A program made the translations under genes and the position numbers. This document shows positions 25,131-33,852 of a stretch of DNA of 64,000 nucleotides, piece by piece (the first letter of the stretch is position 1; the number at the start of each line of letters is the position of its first letter). Under the pieces are notes generated by a model. That model was not told the DNA's origin and did no database searches. It was given only the letters and a program-made list of their open reading frames with translations. This stretch comes from Roseomonas sp. (GTDB lineage Bacteria; Pseudomonadota; Alphaproteobacteria; Acetobacterales; Acetobacteraceae): positions 682,001-746,000 of the forward strand of contig JAPSLO010000001.1 in assembly GCA_031180725.1 (NCBI GenBank), read 5' to 3'.

Positions 25131-25901
25131 TCAGCCGGTGATGCTGACCTTCTCCACGCCGCCAGCGGCATCCGGTTCGGCAGGGTCATCCAGCCGCCGC
25201 CAGGCCCCGCCGGCAAGCGTCTCGCTAGGCCGGAAGCGCGCCTTGTAGCCCATCTTCTGGCTCTCCGGCACCCAATAGCCCAGATAGACGTAGGGCAGGC
25301 CCAGCTCCCTCGCCCGCTGCACCAGCCAGAGGATGGCAAAGGTTCCCAGGCTGCGCTTCGGCTCGTCCGGTTCGAAAAAGGAATAGACGGCCGAAAGCCC
25401 GTCGGAGAGCCAGTCGGTCAGGCAGGCCCCCAGCAGCCGGCCATCGTCGGCACGGAATTCCACCACGCCGGTGGTGATCGGCGTGTCCTCCACCATGGCG
25501 CGGTAGTCGTAGAAGCCCATGGCCGCCATGTCGCCATCGCCATGCCGCGCCGTCTGGTAGCGCTGGAACAGCGCGAACTGCTCGGCGGTGGCACGGGCGG
25601 GCGTCTCCTGCGCCAGCACCCCCGCATTCGCCCTGGCGATCCGTCGCTGTGTGCGGTCCGGCTCGAATTCGCGCACCACGATGCGGATCGGGATGCAGGC
25701 GCGGCAGCCCGGGCAGACCGGCGAATAGGCGATGTTATGGCTGCGCCGGAACCCGGCGCGGGAGAGGCGGTCATGCAGCGCCTCGGCCTCGCTTCCGGCC
25801 AGTTCCGTCACGATCTTCCGCTCTGTCCGGCCCGGCAGATAGGGGCAGGGCAGGGGCGCGGTGGTGTAGAAGAACTGCGGGCGTCGGGCGCGGTGGAGCA
25901 T
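25131..25901 (-). CDS. bpt: Aspartate/glutamate leucyltransferase (Bpt/Ate family)
   Basis: This 256-residue N-end-rule transferase adds Leu to N-terminal Asp or Glu, marking proteins for ClpAP. Family features are CPYLPGRTERKIVTEL near the N terminus, the cysteine cluster YSPVCPGCRACIPIR, and YDYRAMVEDTPI and SLGTFAILWLVQRARELGLPYVYLGYW in the GNAT-like domain. Alphaproteobacterial copies are usually named arginyltransferase by homology but are leucyltransferases. It lies 61 nt downstream of the acylase gene on the same strand. Confidence 0.9.
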   Translation of the reverse strand: MLHRARRPQFFYTTAPLPCPYLPGRTERKIVTELAGSEAEALHDRLSRAGFRRSHNIAYSPVCPGCRACIPIRIVVREFEPDRTQRRIARANAGVLAQETPARATAEQFALFQRYQTARHGDGDMAAMGFYDYRAMVEDTPITTGVVEFRADDGRLLGACLTDWLSDGLSAVYSFFEPDEPKRSLGTFAILWLVQRARELGLPYVYLGYWVPESQKMGYKARFRPSETLAGGAWRRLDDPAEPDAAGGVEKVSITG

Positions 25902-25962
25902 CGTCAGCCGCCAGTCTCGGCGGAGTGCGGCGGCGAATCAACCATGGCTGCGCCGGTCCTTC

Positions 25963-28287
25963 TCACGGGGTGAGCCGGATGCGGCCCGCCTCGCGGTCCG
26001 GTAGCCGGCCGAGCCGCAGAACGTCGCCGTCCCCCCATCGTTGCAGCATGCCGCCCCAGGCATCTGACATGGGATGGCCGGATTGGCCGGTGGCGATCAT
26101 CGCCAGCACCCCGTCTTGGTCGCTCAGATCCAGCACGATGCGCAGCCCCGCGCCGTGCAGATGCTGAAATGGGTTGTCCCCGGCCTCGCGGAACCCCCCG
26201 CGGGAGATCGTCTCGCCATCGCCCGGGGTGGGTACCTCCAGCCGGACCATGGCGCCGAGCAGCGGCACGAAGCGCAGCAGGGGATGCTCGAAGCGTGCGA
26301 CATGGGCCTTGCCCCAGCGCCATTCGGCGGGATCGCTGCCGTAGCGCGCCGTCAGATCGCGCACCGCCGCTTCCAGCGCGCGAGAGAGCAGCCCGGCACA
26401 GGCATCCGCGCCGCACCAGGCGCGCGCGCCCTCGGGCGTCAGGATGCCGCGCAGGAATTCGGGCCCGGCGACATCGGCCGCCACATCCGCCCCGCCCGCT
26501 TCCAGCGCCATGCGGCGGAAGGTGCCGAGCCAGGCGTGGAAGATCAGCGGCTGCGGCAGCTCCGCCCGCATCTCCCCGTTCCAGTTCGACAGCAGCGCAT
26601 GGGCCGAAGCCGCCGCGGCAGGCGGGGTGATGGCGCGCAGCGCCGGCAGGACCTCCTGCGCGAAGAGCGAAAGGCTGTCGTTCTGCATCGCCGCGAAGCT
26701 CGCGGCGTCATGCACCGGCCGCGCGGCCAGCAGATGCGCGATGCGGCGCAGCCGCCAGTCGCCGTTCCAGTCCCTGCCCAGGAAGACCGGGTGCTCGGCC
26801 GGCGCCGGGCGGCTATTGGCGGCGGCGAGCATGCCGGTCGCCGGATCTTCCAGATGCGGCATGGCGTCGAAGGGCACGAATCCGGTCCAGTCCGCCGCGC
26901 CGTCCCAGCCCGGCACCGGCAGCGCGCCGTCGCCGGAACGCCGCACCGGCGTGCGCCCGACCAGGTATTGCGCGATGCGGCCGCCGGCTTCCGTCACCAT
27001 CAGATTCTGCGGCGGGCTGGAGATGCGCGCCGCCGCGGCCCGCGCTTCCGCCAGCGTGGTGGCACGGTTCAGCGCCAGCAGCCCATCGGCCGCCGTGTCC
27101 TCCGGCGCCAGATTCGCCATGGCCACCGACAGAACGACCCCTGGCGGCAGGCCGGCACCGGGGTCGAGGTCGCTGATGACGGGGCCATGCCGCGTCTCCC
27201 GCACACGCAGCAGTTCGGGCTCTTCCCGGCCGCGCACCGCGATGCGTTCCTCACGTATCGTGAAGGGGCGCGGGCCCTCCGGCGTCTCGTAGCCTTCGCC
27301 GGCCAAGCGCTCGATGAAGACGTCCTGCGTGTCGGAATGTGTGGTGGTGAAGCCCCAGGCGAGCTTCTCGTTCCGTCCGATCACGACGGCCGGCACGCCG
27401 GGCGCGGTGGCGCCGGCGCGGAAGCGGCCATCCGGCAGTTCGATGCGGGCCAGGTACCAGATGATCGGCGCCTGGAAGCCCAGATGCGGGTCATTTGCCA
27501 GCAGCGGCGCGCCCTGGGCGGCGCGGCTTCCGGCCACCGCCCAGGCATTGGAGGCGCTGTCCGGCAGCGGCGCATCCACGCCGAAGGCCGGCACCTGCGC
27601 CAGCACGCGCCCCAGTGCCGCGGCGGCGAGATCGAGCCGTCCGGGGCTCGAATCCTCCGGGAAGATCAGCTTCAGCCGTTCCGGCGGCAGGGCCGCGGCG
27701 ATGCGCGCGCGGTCCAGGTCGCGCCGCCAGGCGCCGGACAGCCATAGCCCCATGACCTTGCCCCAGAGCAGCGAATGCTCGGGCTTCCAGGCCTCCGGCT
27801 CGCCCAGCACCAGGAATTCCGGCGCCGCCAGCCGTCCGCGCGCGGCGATCCAGGCATTCACCCCATCCGCATAGGCCGCCAGCAGATCGCGCGTTTCTGG
27901 CGACAGCGCCTCCACATCCGCCCGCGCCCGCTGCATCAGCCCGAGCGTGCGGGAGAAGCGGTCGAGCCGCAGCGCGGATTCGCCGGCGATTTCCGCCAGC
28001 CGCCCTTCCGCGCCACGACGCATCATCTCGAGCTGGAACATGCGGTCCCGCGCATGCAGGTAGCCCAGCGCGGCGGCTGCATCGCGTTCGGTAGCGGCGG
28101 TGATGCGGGGGATGCCGTCGGAATCCAGTGTGATGTCGACCGGCGCCGAGAGCCCCGCGATCGCCAGTTCCTCCCTTGCATCGGGAAGGCTGGTGAAGAC
28201 CAGGGCGGCGGCGAAGAAGGTGCCGAACAGGCCGAAGGTCAGAAGCAAGGCCAGCAGCCGGCCGGAGAAGCGAAGGATTGTGCGCAC
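25963..28287 (-). CDS. Penicillin-acylase-family N-terminal nucleophile hydrolase
   Basis: This 774-residue precursor has an N-terminal membrane helix or signal (about 8-30), then the alpha region with LGYLHARDRMFQLEMMRRGAEG, a linker, and the beta subunit starting at the predicted autocatalytic Ser246 (SNAWAVAGSRAA). The beta part keeps LLANDPHLGFQAPIIWY and the late Asn region. Family members cleave amides such as penicillins or acyl-homoserine lactones in the periplasm; the substrate here is unknown. The GTG at 28287 is chosen because the frame upstream is unrelated sequence; the Shine-Dalgarno is weak. bpt follows on the same strand. Confidence 0.88.
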   Translation of the reverse strand: MRTILRFSGRLLALLLTFGLFGTFFAAALVFTSLPDAREELAIAGLSAPVDITLDSDGIPRITAATERDAAAALGYLHARDRMFQLEMMRRGAEGRLAEIAGESALRLDRFSRTLGLMQRARADVEALSPETRDLLAAYADGVNAWIAARGRLAAPEFLVLGEPEAWKPEHSLLWGKVMGLWLSGAWRRDLDRARIAAALPPERLKLIFPEDSSPGRLDLAAAALGRVLAQVPAFGVDAPLPDSASNAWAVAGSRAAQGAPLLANDPHLGFQAPIIWYLARIELPDGRFRAGATAPGVPAVVIGRNEKLAWGFTTTHSDTQDVFIERLAGEGYETPEGPRPFTIREERIAVRGREEPELLRVRETRHGPVISDLDPGAGLPPGVVLSVAMANLAPEDTAADGLLALNRATTLAEARAAAARISSPPQNLMVTEAGGRIAQYLVGRTPVRRSGDGALPVPGWDGAADWTGFVPFDAMPHLEDPATGMLAAANSRPAPAEHPVFLGRDWNGDWRLRRIAHLLAARPVHDAASFAAMQNDSLSLFAQEVLPALRAITPPAAAASAHALLSNWNGEMRAELPQPLIFHAWLGTFRRMALEAGGADVAADVAGPEFLRGILTPEGARAWCGADACAGLLSRALEAAVRDLTARYGSDPAEWRWGKAHVARFEHPLLRFVPLLGAMVRLEVPTPGDGETISRGGFREAGDNPFQHLHGAGLRIVLDLSDQDGVLAMIATGQSGHPMSDAWGGMLQRWGDGDVLRLGRLPDREAGRIRLTP

Positions 28288-28593
28288 GGTGAGGTCATCG
28301 CCCGGCCCGTCGCGGATGTGAAGCCGCCGATTGCAGCGAAACGCAACAGCGCGTCGCGGCCGGCAGCCGGTCGTTGCCGGCACGCGATGTCGTGATCGCG
28401 TGCCGGCGTCCGCGCAGGCCAAGCAAGGTGAGGTGAACAGGCGCCGCCTGCTGCGCACCATGCCGGTGGCGGCCGCAGCAGGGGGCAGGCAAGGGCCCGG
28501 CGCCGCATGGCTTCGCGAAACCGTCATGTGGCCGCTACCCGAGCGATATCCGGGCGGTGCGTTCATGGCCATTCCCAACACGGAGAATGATTG
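28288..28593. other. 306-base divergent region between acylase and acidic-protein genes
   Basis: Both flanking genes are transcribed away from here, so their promoters should lie within it. The main visible structure is the hairpin at 28376-28407. GGAGA at 28582-28586 is the ribosome site of the acidic protein. No other feature was recognised. Confidence 0.5.
28376..28407. promoter_or_regulatory. Perfect 13-bp palindrome between divergent genes
   Basis: GCCGGCACGCGAT (28376-28388) pairs perfectly with ATCGCGTGCCGGC (28395-28407) around GTCGTG. It lies 89 nt upstream of the acylase start and 187 nt upstream of the acidic-protein start. Since no gene ends here, an operator or leader attenuator fits better than a terminator. 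Confidence 0.5.
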
Positions 28594-28869
28594 ATGCGGA
28601 TCAGCGCCGAGAACGAAGGCGGCAACCTGGACCAGGTGGTCCCGGCACTGCCCTGGGCCGTGCAGGCCGAGGACCTCTTCCGCCTCGCCGCCGGCCCGAA
28701 GGACGACGAGGACGAAGAGGGAGAAGACGAGGAGGACGAGGAGGACGAGGAAGAGGACGAGGAGGACGAGGAGGAGGAGTTCGAAGACGAAGACGAAGAC
28801 GAAGAGGAGGAGGACGAGGAAGAGGAGGACGACGAGGACGGAGACGAAGAGGAAGACGAGGAGCGCTGA
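28594..28869 (+). CDS. Extremely acidic small protein
   Basis: The frame encodes 91 residues: a normal-looking N-terminal third (MRISAENEGGNLDQ, then ALPWAVQAEDLFRLAAGPK) followed by about 54 residues that are nearly all Asp and Glu with one Phe. GGAGA lies 8 nt before the ATG. The DNA is a low-complexity run of GAC, GAG and GAA codons, so other frames are also open, and coding status rests on the ribosome site and the composed N terminus. Possible roles include DNA mimicry, a metal or calcium sponge, or a basic-protein chaperone; none is established. Confidence 0.55.
   Translation: MRISAENEGGNLDQVVPALPWAVQAEDLFRLAAGPKDDEDEEGEDEEDEEDEEEDEEDEEEEFEDEDEDEEEEDEEEEDDEDGDEEEDEER
28690..28866 (+). 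repeat. Low-complexity GAC/GAG codon tract
   Basis: About 177 bases consist almost entirely of GAC, GAG and GAA triplets, with T nearly absent from the plus strand. It reads as Asp/Glu in the coding frame, as Arg/Gly in another plus frame, and as Ser-rich on the minus strand. Such tracts are prone to replication slippage. Confidence 0.8.
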
Positions 28870-29157
28870 GAGACCGCCTGAGAAGGCCGGCGGCGGATAC
28901 GCGAGGGATATTTTCGTCGGTTGCGCAGGCCGCCGCCGGTTGCATCGGCAAGTCCGGCAGCGCGGGCCTGAAAAGAGCCCGCTGAGCCGACCCGTCCGGC
29001 GTTCTCGAACGGTTTCCGGGCCGCGAGGCAAGACCCGCCGGGTGGCGGCACGGCCTGCACTGGCCAGGTTTACCGAACGCCCTTCGTTTCGCGATAGAAT
29101 CCGGCCCCGGCGCGCCATGCGAAGGAAAGGCGCGAATGGTGGGTGCGGAGGTGCGAC

Positions 29158-29628
29158 ATGGATCTGACGACGCTGGCCTGGCTCTCGATGGCTGCCTATG
29201 CGGCCCATATCCTGGAGGAATACACCTTCGACTGGCGGAACTGGGCCCGTGCCGCCATCGGCCTCTCCGTCGAATGGGGGGACTTCTACGTCACGAATGC
29301 GGTGGTGGTCGCACTCGGCATCGCGCAGGCGATGCTGGCGCCGACCTTGCCGCTGGCACCTCTGATCTATGCATCGCTGATGCTGATCAACGCCGTCTTC
29401 TTCCACATCCTGCCGGTCATCCGCATGGGTGGGCGCTTCTCGCCCGGCCTGGTCACGGCGGTGCTGCTGTTCCTTCCGGCGGGAATCGCGGTCTGGCGCC
29501 AGGCCGCCGCCCAGGGCGCGCTGGACGCAGCCAACATCATCCTGGCCGTCGCCGGCGGCGCCCTGCTGATGGCCTATCCGGTCCTGATGCTGAAGCTCAA
29601 ATCGCGCCCCTACTTCCGGCAGGTTTGA
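29158..29628 (+). CDS. HXXEE-domain membrane protein
   Basis: This 156-residue protein has the HXXEE motif H17-I-L-E20-E21 at the end of the first helix and three to four further hydrophobic segments, matching the HXXEE family of unknown function, possibly a membrane-bound metal-dependent enzyme. GGAGG lies 6 nt before ATG 29158, which is preferred to ATG 29143. It converges on the aldehyde dehydrogenase gene. Confidence 0.8.
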   Translation: MDLTTLAWLSMAAYAAHILEEYTFDWRNWARAAIGLSVEWGDFYVTNAVVVALGIAQAMLAPTLPLAPLIYASLMLINAVFFHILPVIRMGGRFSPGLVTAVLLFLPAGIAVWRQAAAQGALDAANIILAVAGGALLMAYPVLMLKLKSRPYFRQV

Positions 29629-29661
29629 GCACCCGCCCGCCAAACACCCTTTCCGACGACG

Positions 29662-29689
29662 GGCCTCCGACGCCAATGCGTCGGAGGCC
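29662..29689. terminator. Bidirectional hairpin between converging genes
   Basis: GGCCTCCGACGC (29662-29673) pairs perfectly with GCGTCGGAGGCC (29678-29689) around CAAT. It lies 33 nt after the HXXEE gene and 55 nt after the end of the aldehyde dehydrogenase gene, as expected of a shared terminator. There is no T-run. Confidence 0.65.
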
Positions 29690-29744
29690 GGAGGCCGGCC
29701 GGCGTGGGGGCTTGGCCCGGCGCGCCCGGCCGGGGCGCGAACCC

Positions 29745-31256
29745 TCAGGCCATGTTCACCATGATGGTCTTCTTGTGGGTGAAGTGCTCCAGCATCGCCT
29801 CCAGCGAGGCTTCCTTGCCGAGGCCAGAGCTCTTCACGCCGCCGTAGGAAAGATTGGCCTGCACCACCAGGTTCTGGTTGATTTGCACCAGCCCAGCTTC
29901 CAGCCGGTGCGCCAGGTCCAGCCCCACTTTCAGGTTGTTCGTCCAGAGCGAAGCGGCGAGCCCGTATTCCGAGTCGTTCGCCTCCGCTAGCACCGCTTCC
30001 GCATCGTCGAACGGCTGGATGACGGTGACGGGGCCGAAGATCTCCTCCTTCACCAGCCGGCTTTCCTTCGTCAGCCCGGTGAAGATCACGGGCTGGATGA
30101 ACAGCCCCTTCTTCAGCGCCGGGTCCTTCGGCATGGCGCTGCAGACATGCGCCACTGCGCCCGGCGTCCTCGTGCCTTCCTCGATATAGGACTTCACCTT
30201 GGCGAACTGGCCTTCGCTGATGATGGTACCGATATCGGTCGCCTCATCCAGCGGGTCGCCCATCACCATCCCGTCCACCGCCTGCTTCATGGCGGCGACG
30301 AACTTCTCGAAGATTGGGCGCTCCACATAGATGCGGCTGGCCGCCGTGCAGCTCTGCCCCTGGCGGGTGAAGCGCATGGAGGTCAGCGCGCCGGCCACCG
30401 TCTTCTCGAAATCGCAGTCGGCGAAGACGATCATGGGCGACTTGCCGCCCAGTTCCAGCGTCACTGGGATCAGCTTCTCGGCCGCGGCCTTGTAGACGAT
30501 CTTCCCGGTCTCGACGCTGCCGGTGAAGGTCACCTTCTTTACCTCCGGATGCGCCACCAGCGGTGCCCCGCATTCCGGCCCGAAGCCGGAAACCATGTTG
30601 AACACGCCCGGCGGCAGCACGCGGTTCAGGATCTCGCAGATCCGCAGCACCGCCAGCGGCGCCTCCTCGGCGCTCTTCACCACCACCGTGTTGCCAGCCA
30701 CCAGCGCGGGCGCGACCTTCAGCGCCATCAGCAGCATGGGCACGTTCCAGGGGATGATGGCACCGACCACCCCCAACGGCTCCCGCACCGTCACGGAAAG
30801 CACATTCGGCGCGAAAGGCACGCTCTCGCCCTTCAGCTCGCTGCCCAGCCCGCCATAGAACTCGAAAATGTCGGCGACGACATTCGCCTCCACGCGCGAC
30901 TCGGTGCGCAGCGCCTTGCCGGTTTCAAGCGCGATCAGCCGGCCCAGCTCCTCCACATGCGCCTTCAGCGCGGCGGAACAGGCATGCACCAGCGCGCCAC
31001 GCTTGCGCGCCGGCATCTTCGCCCATTCCTTCTGGGCCCGGGCGGCAGCGGCAACGGCCGTATCCACATCGGCTCCATCACCTTCCGCGGCGCGACCGAT
31101 CTCGATGCCGGTTGCGGGGTTCACCACTGGGAATGTCCTTCCCGAGCGGGCCGGCACGTATCTTCCATCGATGAAATGCGCCCCCGACAGCGCCTTGGCC
31201 AGCGCGAAGGGATCCAGCGTCGGGGCTTCAGGGGTCGGGTGGGGGCGGTCGAGCAT
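29745..31256 (-). CDS. Aldehyde dehydrogenase family protein
   Basis: The 503-residue NAD(P)-dependent dehydrogenase has the catalytic Cys303 (QGQSCTAAS) and Glu268 (LELGGKSP) at the usual spacing, plus IIPWNVP in the cofactor-binding region and FTGSVETG. Length is normal. AGGA precedes ATG 31256; the frame upstream to 31649 is antisense to the CoA-transferase gene. The substrate cannot be assigned. It is divergent from a CaiB-type CoA-transferase with a 117-base shared gap, so the two may be co-regulated in the catabolism of an acid or aldehyde. Confidence 0.93.
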   Translation of the reverse strand: MLDRPHPTPEAPTLDPFALAKALSGAHFIDGRYVPARSGRTFPVVNPATGIEIGRAAEGDGADVDTAVAAAARAQKEWAKMPARKRGALVHACSAALKAHVEELGRLIALETGKALRTESRVEANVVADIFEFYGGLGSELKGESVPFAPNVLSVTVREPLGVVGAIIPWNVPMLLMALKVAPALVAGNTVVVKSAEEAPLAVLRICEILNRVLPPGVFNMVSGFGPECGAPLVAHPEVKKVTFTGSVETGKIVYKAAAEKLIPVTLELGGKSPMIVFADCDFEKTVAGALTSMRFTRQGQSCTAASRIYVERPIFEKFVAAMKQAVDGMVMGDPLDEATDIGTIISEGQFAKVKSYIEEGTRTPGAVAHVCSAMPKDPALKKGLFIQPVIFTGLTKESRLVKEEIFGPVTVIQPFDDAEAVLAEANDSEYGLAASLWTNNLKVGLDLAHRLEAGLVQINQNLVVQANLSYGGVKSSGLGKEASLEAMLEHFTHKKTIMVNMA

Positions 31257-31373
31257 GGGTTTCCTCCCGCGGGATGGGCACCTATTAGATGGCGGCGACA
31301 ATGGGGCGGCGCGCCTGGGTCGGCAAGGATCGTCGGTCGGCGGACAGCCGCGTGGGAGAGGACGGGGGAGAGG

Positions 31374-32588
31374 ATGGCAGTTGAGAAGGCGCCGAGCGGA
31401 CCGCTGCGCGGGCTCCGGGTTCTGGACCTGACCAGGGTCCTGGCGGGCCCCACCTGTACGCAGATGCTGGGCGACCTGGGCGCCGAAGTCATCAAAATCG
31501 AGCGCCCTGGCGCCGGCGACGACACGCGCGCCTTCGCCCCGCCTTTCTGGCCGAACACCAAGGAAAGCGCCTATTTCCTGGGAGTGAACCGGAACAAGAA
31601 GTCGCTGACGCTGGATATCGCCGCGCCGGAAGGCCAGGAGATCGTGCACAAGCTGCTCGAGACCTGCGACATCCTGGTGGAGAACTTCAAGGTCGGCGCG
31701 CTGGCCAAGTATGGGCTGGGCTATGAACAGCTCCGGTCACGCTATCCCGGCCTGATCTATTGCTCGATCACCGGCTTCGGCCAGACCGGCCCCTATGCCC
31801 CGCGCCCCGGCTACGACAGCCTGATCCAGGGCATGGGCGGCGTCATGAGCCTGACCGGCGAGCCGGAGGGGCTGCCACAGAAGGTCGGCATTCCCGTGGC
31901 CGATCTCTTCGCAGGTCTCTATGGCTGCATCGGCATCCTGGCCGCGCTGCGCCACCGCGAACGCACCGGCCAGGGCCAGCAGATCGACATCGGCATGCTG
32001 GACACCCATGTGGCCTGGCTGGCGAACCAGGGCATGAACTACCTCGCCACCGGCGAGAATCCGGCGCGGCTGGGCAACCAGCATCCCAACATCGTGCCCT
32101 ACCAGGTCTTCCCGACCGCCGACGGCCACATGGTGCTGTCCATCGGCAACGATCCCACTTTCGAGCGCTTCTGCAAGGCTTTCGGCCAGGAAGCCCTGCT
32201 CGCCGATGAACGCTTCGCCACCAATGCCGCGCGCGTGGCCAATCGCCAGCTGGTGACGGACACGCTGACCCCGGTGATGAAGTCGCGCACCACCGCCGAT
32301 TGGGTCGCGGCGCTGGAGGAGCTGAAGATCGGCTGCGGCCCGATCAACAAGCTGTCGGAAGTTTTCGCCGACCCGCATGTGCAAGCCCGCGGCTGTGTGG
32401 TGGAACTGCCGCATGCCTCCGGCGAGGCCGTGAAGGTGATCGCCAATCCCGTGCGCCTGTCCTCCACCCCGCCCGACTACCGCATTCCCCCGCCGCTGCT
32501 GGGCGAGCATTCCGAGGAGGTGCTGTCCGGCCTGCTCGGCATGACAGCCGGTGAGGTGGCCGCGCTGCGGGAGAAGGGCGTGGTCTGA
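31374..32588 (+). CDS. CaiB/BaiF-family (class III) CoA-transferase
   Basis: This 404-residue enzyme moves CoA between carboxylic acids through an enzyme-bound anhydride. The catalytic Asp is D177 in VGIPVADLFAGLYG, and the N terminus LRGLRVLDLTRVLAGPTCTQ is typical. CSITGFGQTGPYAPRPGYD is the family core. The substrate is unknown. GGGGGAGAGG lies directly before ATG 31374; the longer open frame upstream is antisense to the divergent dehydrogenase. Confidence 0.92.
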   Translation: MAVEKAPSGPLRGLRVLDLTRVLAGPTCTQMLGDLGAEVIKIERPGAGDDTRAFAPPFWPNTKESAYFLGVNRNKKSLTLDIAAPEGQEIVHKLLETCDILVENFKVGALAKYGLGYEQLRSRYPGLIYCSITGFGQTGPYAPRPGYDSLIQGMGGVMSLTGEPEGLPQKVGIPVADLFAGLYGCIGILAALRHRERTGQGQQIDIGMLDTHVAWLANQGMNYLATGENPARLGNQHPNIVPYQVFPTADGHMVLSIGNDPTFERFCKAFGQEALLADERFATNAARVANRQLVTDTLTPVMKSRTTADWVAALEELKIGCGPINKLSEVFADPHVQARGCVVELPHASGEAVKVIANPVRLSSTPPDYRIPPPLLGEHSEEVLSGLLGMTAGEVAALREKGVV

Positions 32589-32702
32589 AGCCGGGCCGCC
32601 CGGGGCCAGGGCGCAACGTTCCGGCTGGCTATTCAGGATACTATTCCTGTATAGGCGGTGGAATGCTCCCACCCCGGCTCTCCCTTGCCCCGGCGCAGGC
32701 GA

Positions 32703-32728
32703 TCCTTCCCCCGGCTACGGGGGAGGGA
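32703..32728 (+). terminator. C-run/G-run hairpin downstream of the CoA-transferase gene
   Basis: TCCTTCCCCCG (32703-32713) pairs with CGGGGGAGGGA (32718-32728) around GCTA, with one G-U pair. It lies 115 nt after the stop. This resembles common high-GC intergenic hairpins; no T-run follows. Confidence 0.45.
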
Positions 32729-32760
32729 GATGGTGCGCCGGCTCGGCCTCCACTGCTCCG

Positions 32761-32891
32761 GGGGATTTGTCCGAAAACGTCATCCGCGGCGTCGCTGCGT
32801 GGTGCCGCCACAACCGCCAGCTGTGGCGCCTCTGCGCGCCCCAGCCCTTCCGCGCCTTCATCGTGGGCCGGGGAATTTGTCCGAATTCGTC
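32761..32891 (+). repeat. Pair of GGGGA(A)TTTGTCCGAA direct repeats
   Basis: Copy 1 at 32761-32780 reads GGGGATTTGTCCGAAAACGT, and copy 2 at 32870-32891 has GGGGAATTTGTCCGAA followed by TTCGTC. Both end in CGTC and they are about 110 nt apart. They are AT-richer than their surroundings and lie 90-220 nt upstream of the hydrolase gene. An operator pair or a small duplication is possible. Confidence 0.45.
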
Positions 32892-32982
32892 GCGCGCCTT
32901 TTCATCCGCCACGCGCTCAAAGCCGCCCGGCGCCCTCTGGTAGCATCTCCACCCTCATGCCCGACCAGGAGCCGCTGCCCGC

Positions 32983-33828
32983 ATGACCCCACGCCAGCAC
33001 CGCCTGCGCTATCTGCTCGCCGCCGGCTTCCATGAGCTGGCCTGGACGGAATGGGGCCCGGAAGGCGGCGCGCCGGTGGTCTGCGTGCACGGGCTGACGC
33101 GCAACGGCCGTGACTTCGACATGCTGGCCCAGGCGCTCGCCGCGCGCGGCCGCCGGGTTCTCTGCCCGGACCTCCCGGGGCGGGGCACCTCCGCCTGGCT
33201 GCCGGATGCCAGGCTCTACACGCCCGCCAGCTACGTCGTCGCGCTGGCGCATCTGCTGGCCAGGCTGGATGGCATGGTGGACTGGGTCGGCACATCCCTT
33301 GGCGGGATCTGCGGCATGATGGTCGCGGCCGGGGCGAACAACCCGCTGCGGCGGCTGGTGCTGAACGATATCGGCAGCCGCGTGCCGGCCGCCGCCGCGG
33401 CCCGCATCGCCGCCTATATCCGCCAGGAGCACGCCTTCGCGGACCTCGCCGGGCTGGAGGCGCATCTGCGCCAGGTCCACGCGCCCTTCGGCCCGCTGAC
33501 CGATGCGCAATGGCGGCACCTGGCCGAACACAGCGCCCGCCTTCTGCCGGATGGCCGCATCGGCATGCACTACGACCCGGCGATTGCCGCGCCCTTCGCG
33601 GAACAGCCGGCCGGCGATCTGGACCTCTCGGCCCTGTGGTCGCTGAACCGCCTGCCCACCCTGCTGCTGCGGGGCGCCGAAAGCGACATCCTGGAAGCCG
33701 GGGTGGCGGCGGAGATGGCAGGCCGGCCCGGCGTGGCCCTCGTGACCTTCCCGGGCATCGGCCATGCCCCGGCGCTGATGGAGCCCGCGCAGATCCTCCG
33801 CGTTGCGGATTTCCTGGAGGCCGCCTGA
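32983..33828 (+). CDS. Alpha/beta hydrolase
   Basis: This 281-residue hydrolase has an oxyanion-type CVHGLTRNGRDF, the nucleophile Ser105 in WVGTSLGGICG, an acid in GAESDILE and a His in GIGHAPALM, so the triad is complete, in contrast to the hydrolase at 20.5 kb. Such enzymes are esterases, lactonases or meta-cleavage hydrolases; the substrate is unknown. wrbA follows after 24 nt on the same strand. Confidence 0.9.
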   Translation: MTPRQHRLRYLLAAGFHELAWTEWGPEGGAPVVCVHGLTRNGRDFDMLAQALAARGRRVLCPDLPGRGTSAWLPDARLYTPASYVVALAHLLARLDGMVDWVGTSLGGICGMMVAAGANNPLRRLVLNDIGSRVPAAAAARIAAYIRQEHAFADLAGLEAHLRQVHAPFGPLTDAQWRHLAEHSARLLPDGRIGMHYDPAIAAPFAEQPAGDLDLSALWSLNRLPTLLLRGAESDILEAGVAAEMAGRPGVALVTFPGIGHAPALMEPAQILRVADFLEAA

Positions 33829-33852
33829 ACGGCCGCGCGGAAGGAGACCCGG

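Larger units (their letters stand above)
32589..32982. other. 394-base intergenic region with hairpin and direct repeats
   Basis: The region lies between the CoA-transferase and a downstream hydrolase on the same strand. It holds an AT-richer stretch (about 32626-32660, CTATTCAGGATACTATTCC) that could be a promoter, the hairpin at 32703-32728, and two GGGGA(A)TTTGTCCGAA copies. Short frames exist but none has a ribosome site. Confidence 0.5.

Noticed and set aside
27645-27665. GGGGCTCGAATCCTCCGG, tRNA T-arm-like
   Set aside because: It lies inside the penicillin-acylase-family coding sequence and no cloverleaf could be formed.
28557-28985. Plus-strand Arg/Gly-rich frame over the same tract
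   Set aside because: It is the frame-shifted reading of the acidic tract; the acidic frame has the better-placed ribosome site.
28563-29060. Minus-strand Ser-rich frame (165 residues)
   Set aside because: The Ser run is the complement of the GAC/GAG tract; it has no ribosome site and no composed domain.
31650-31900. N-terminal extension of the aldehyde dehydrogenase frame into the CoA-transferase gene
   Set aside because: The family N terminus and an AGGA site fix the start at 31256; the extension is antisense to a real gene.
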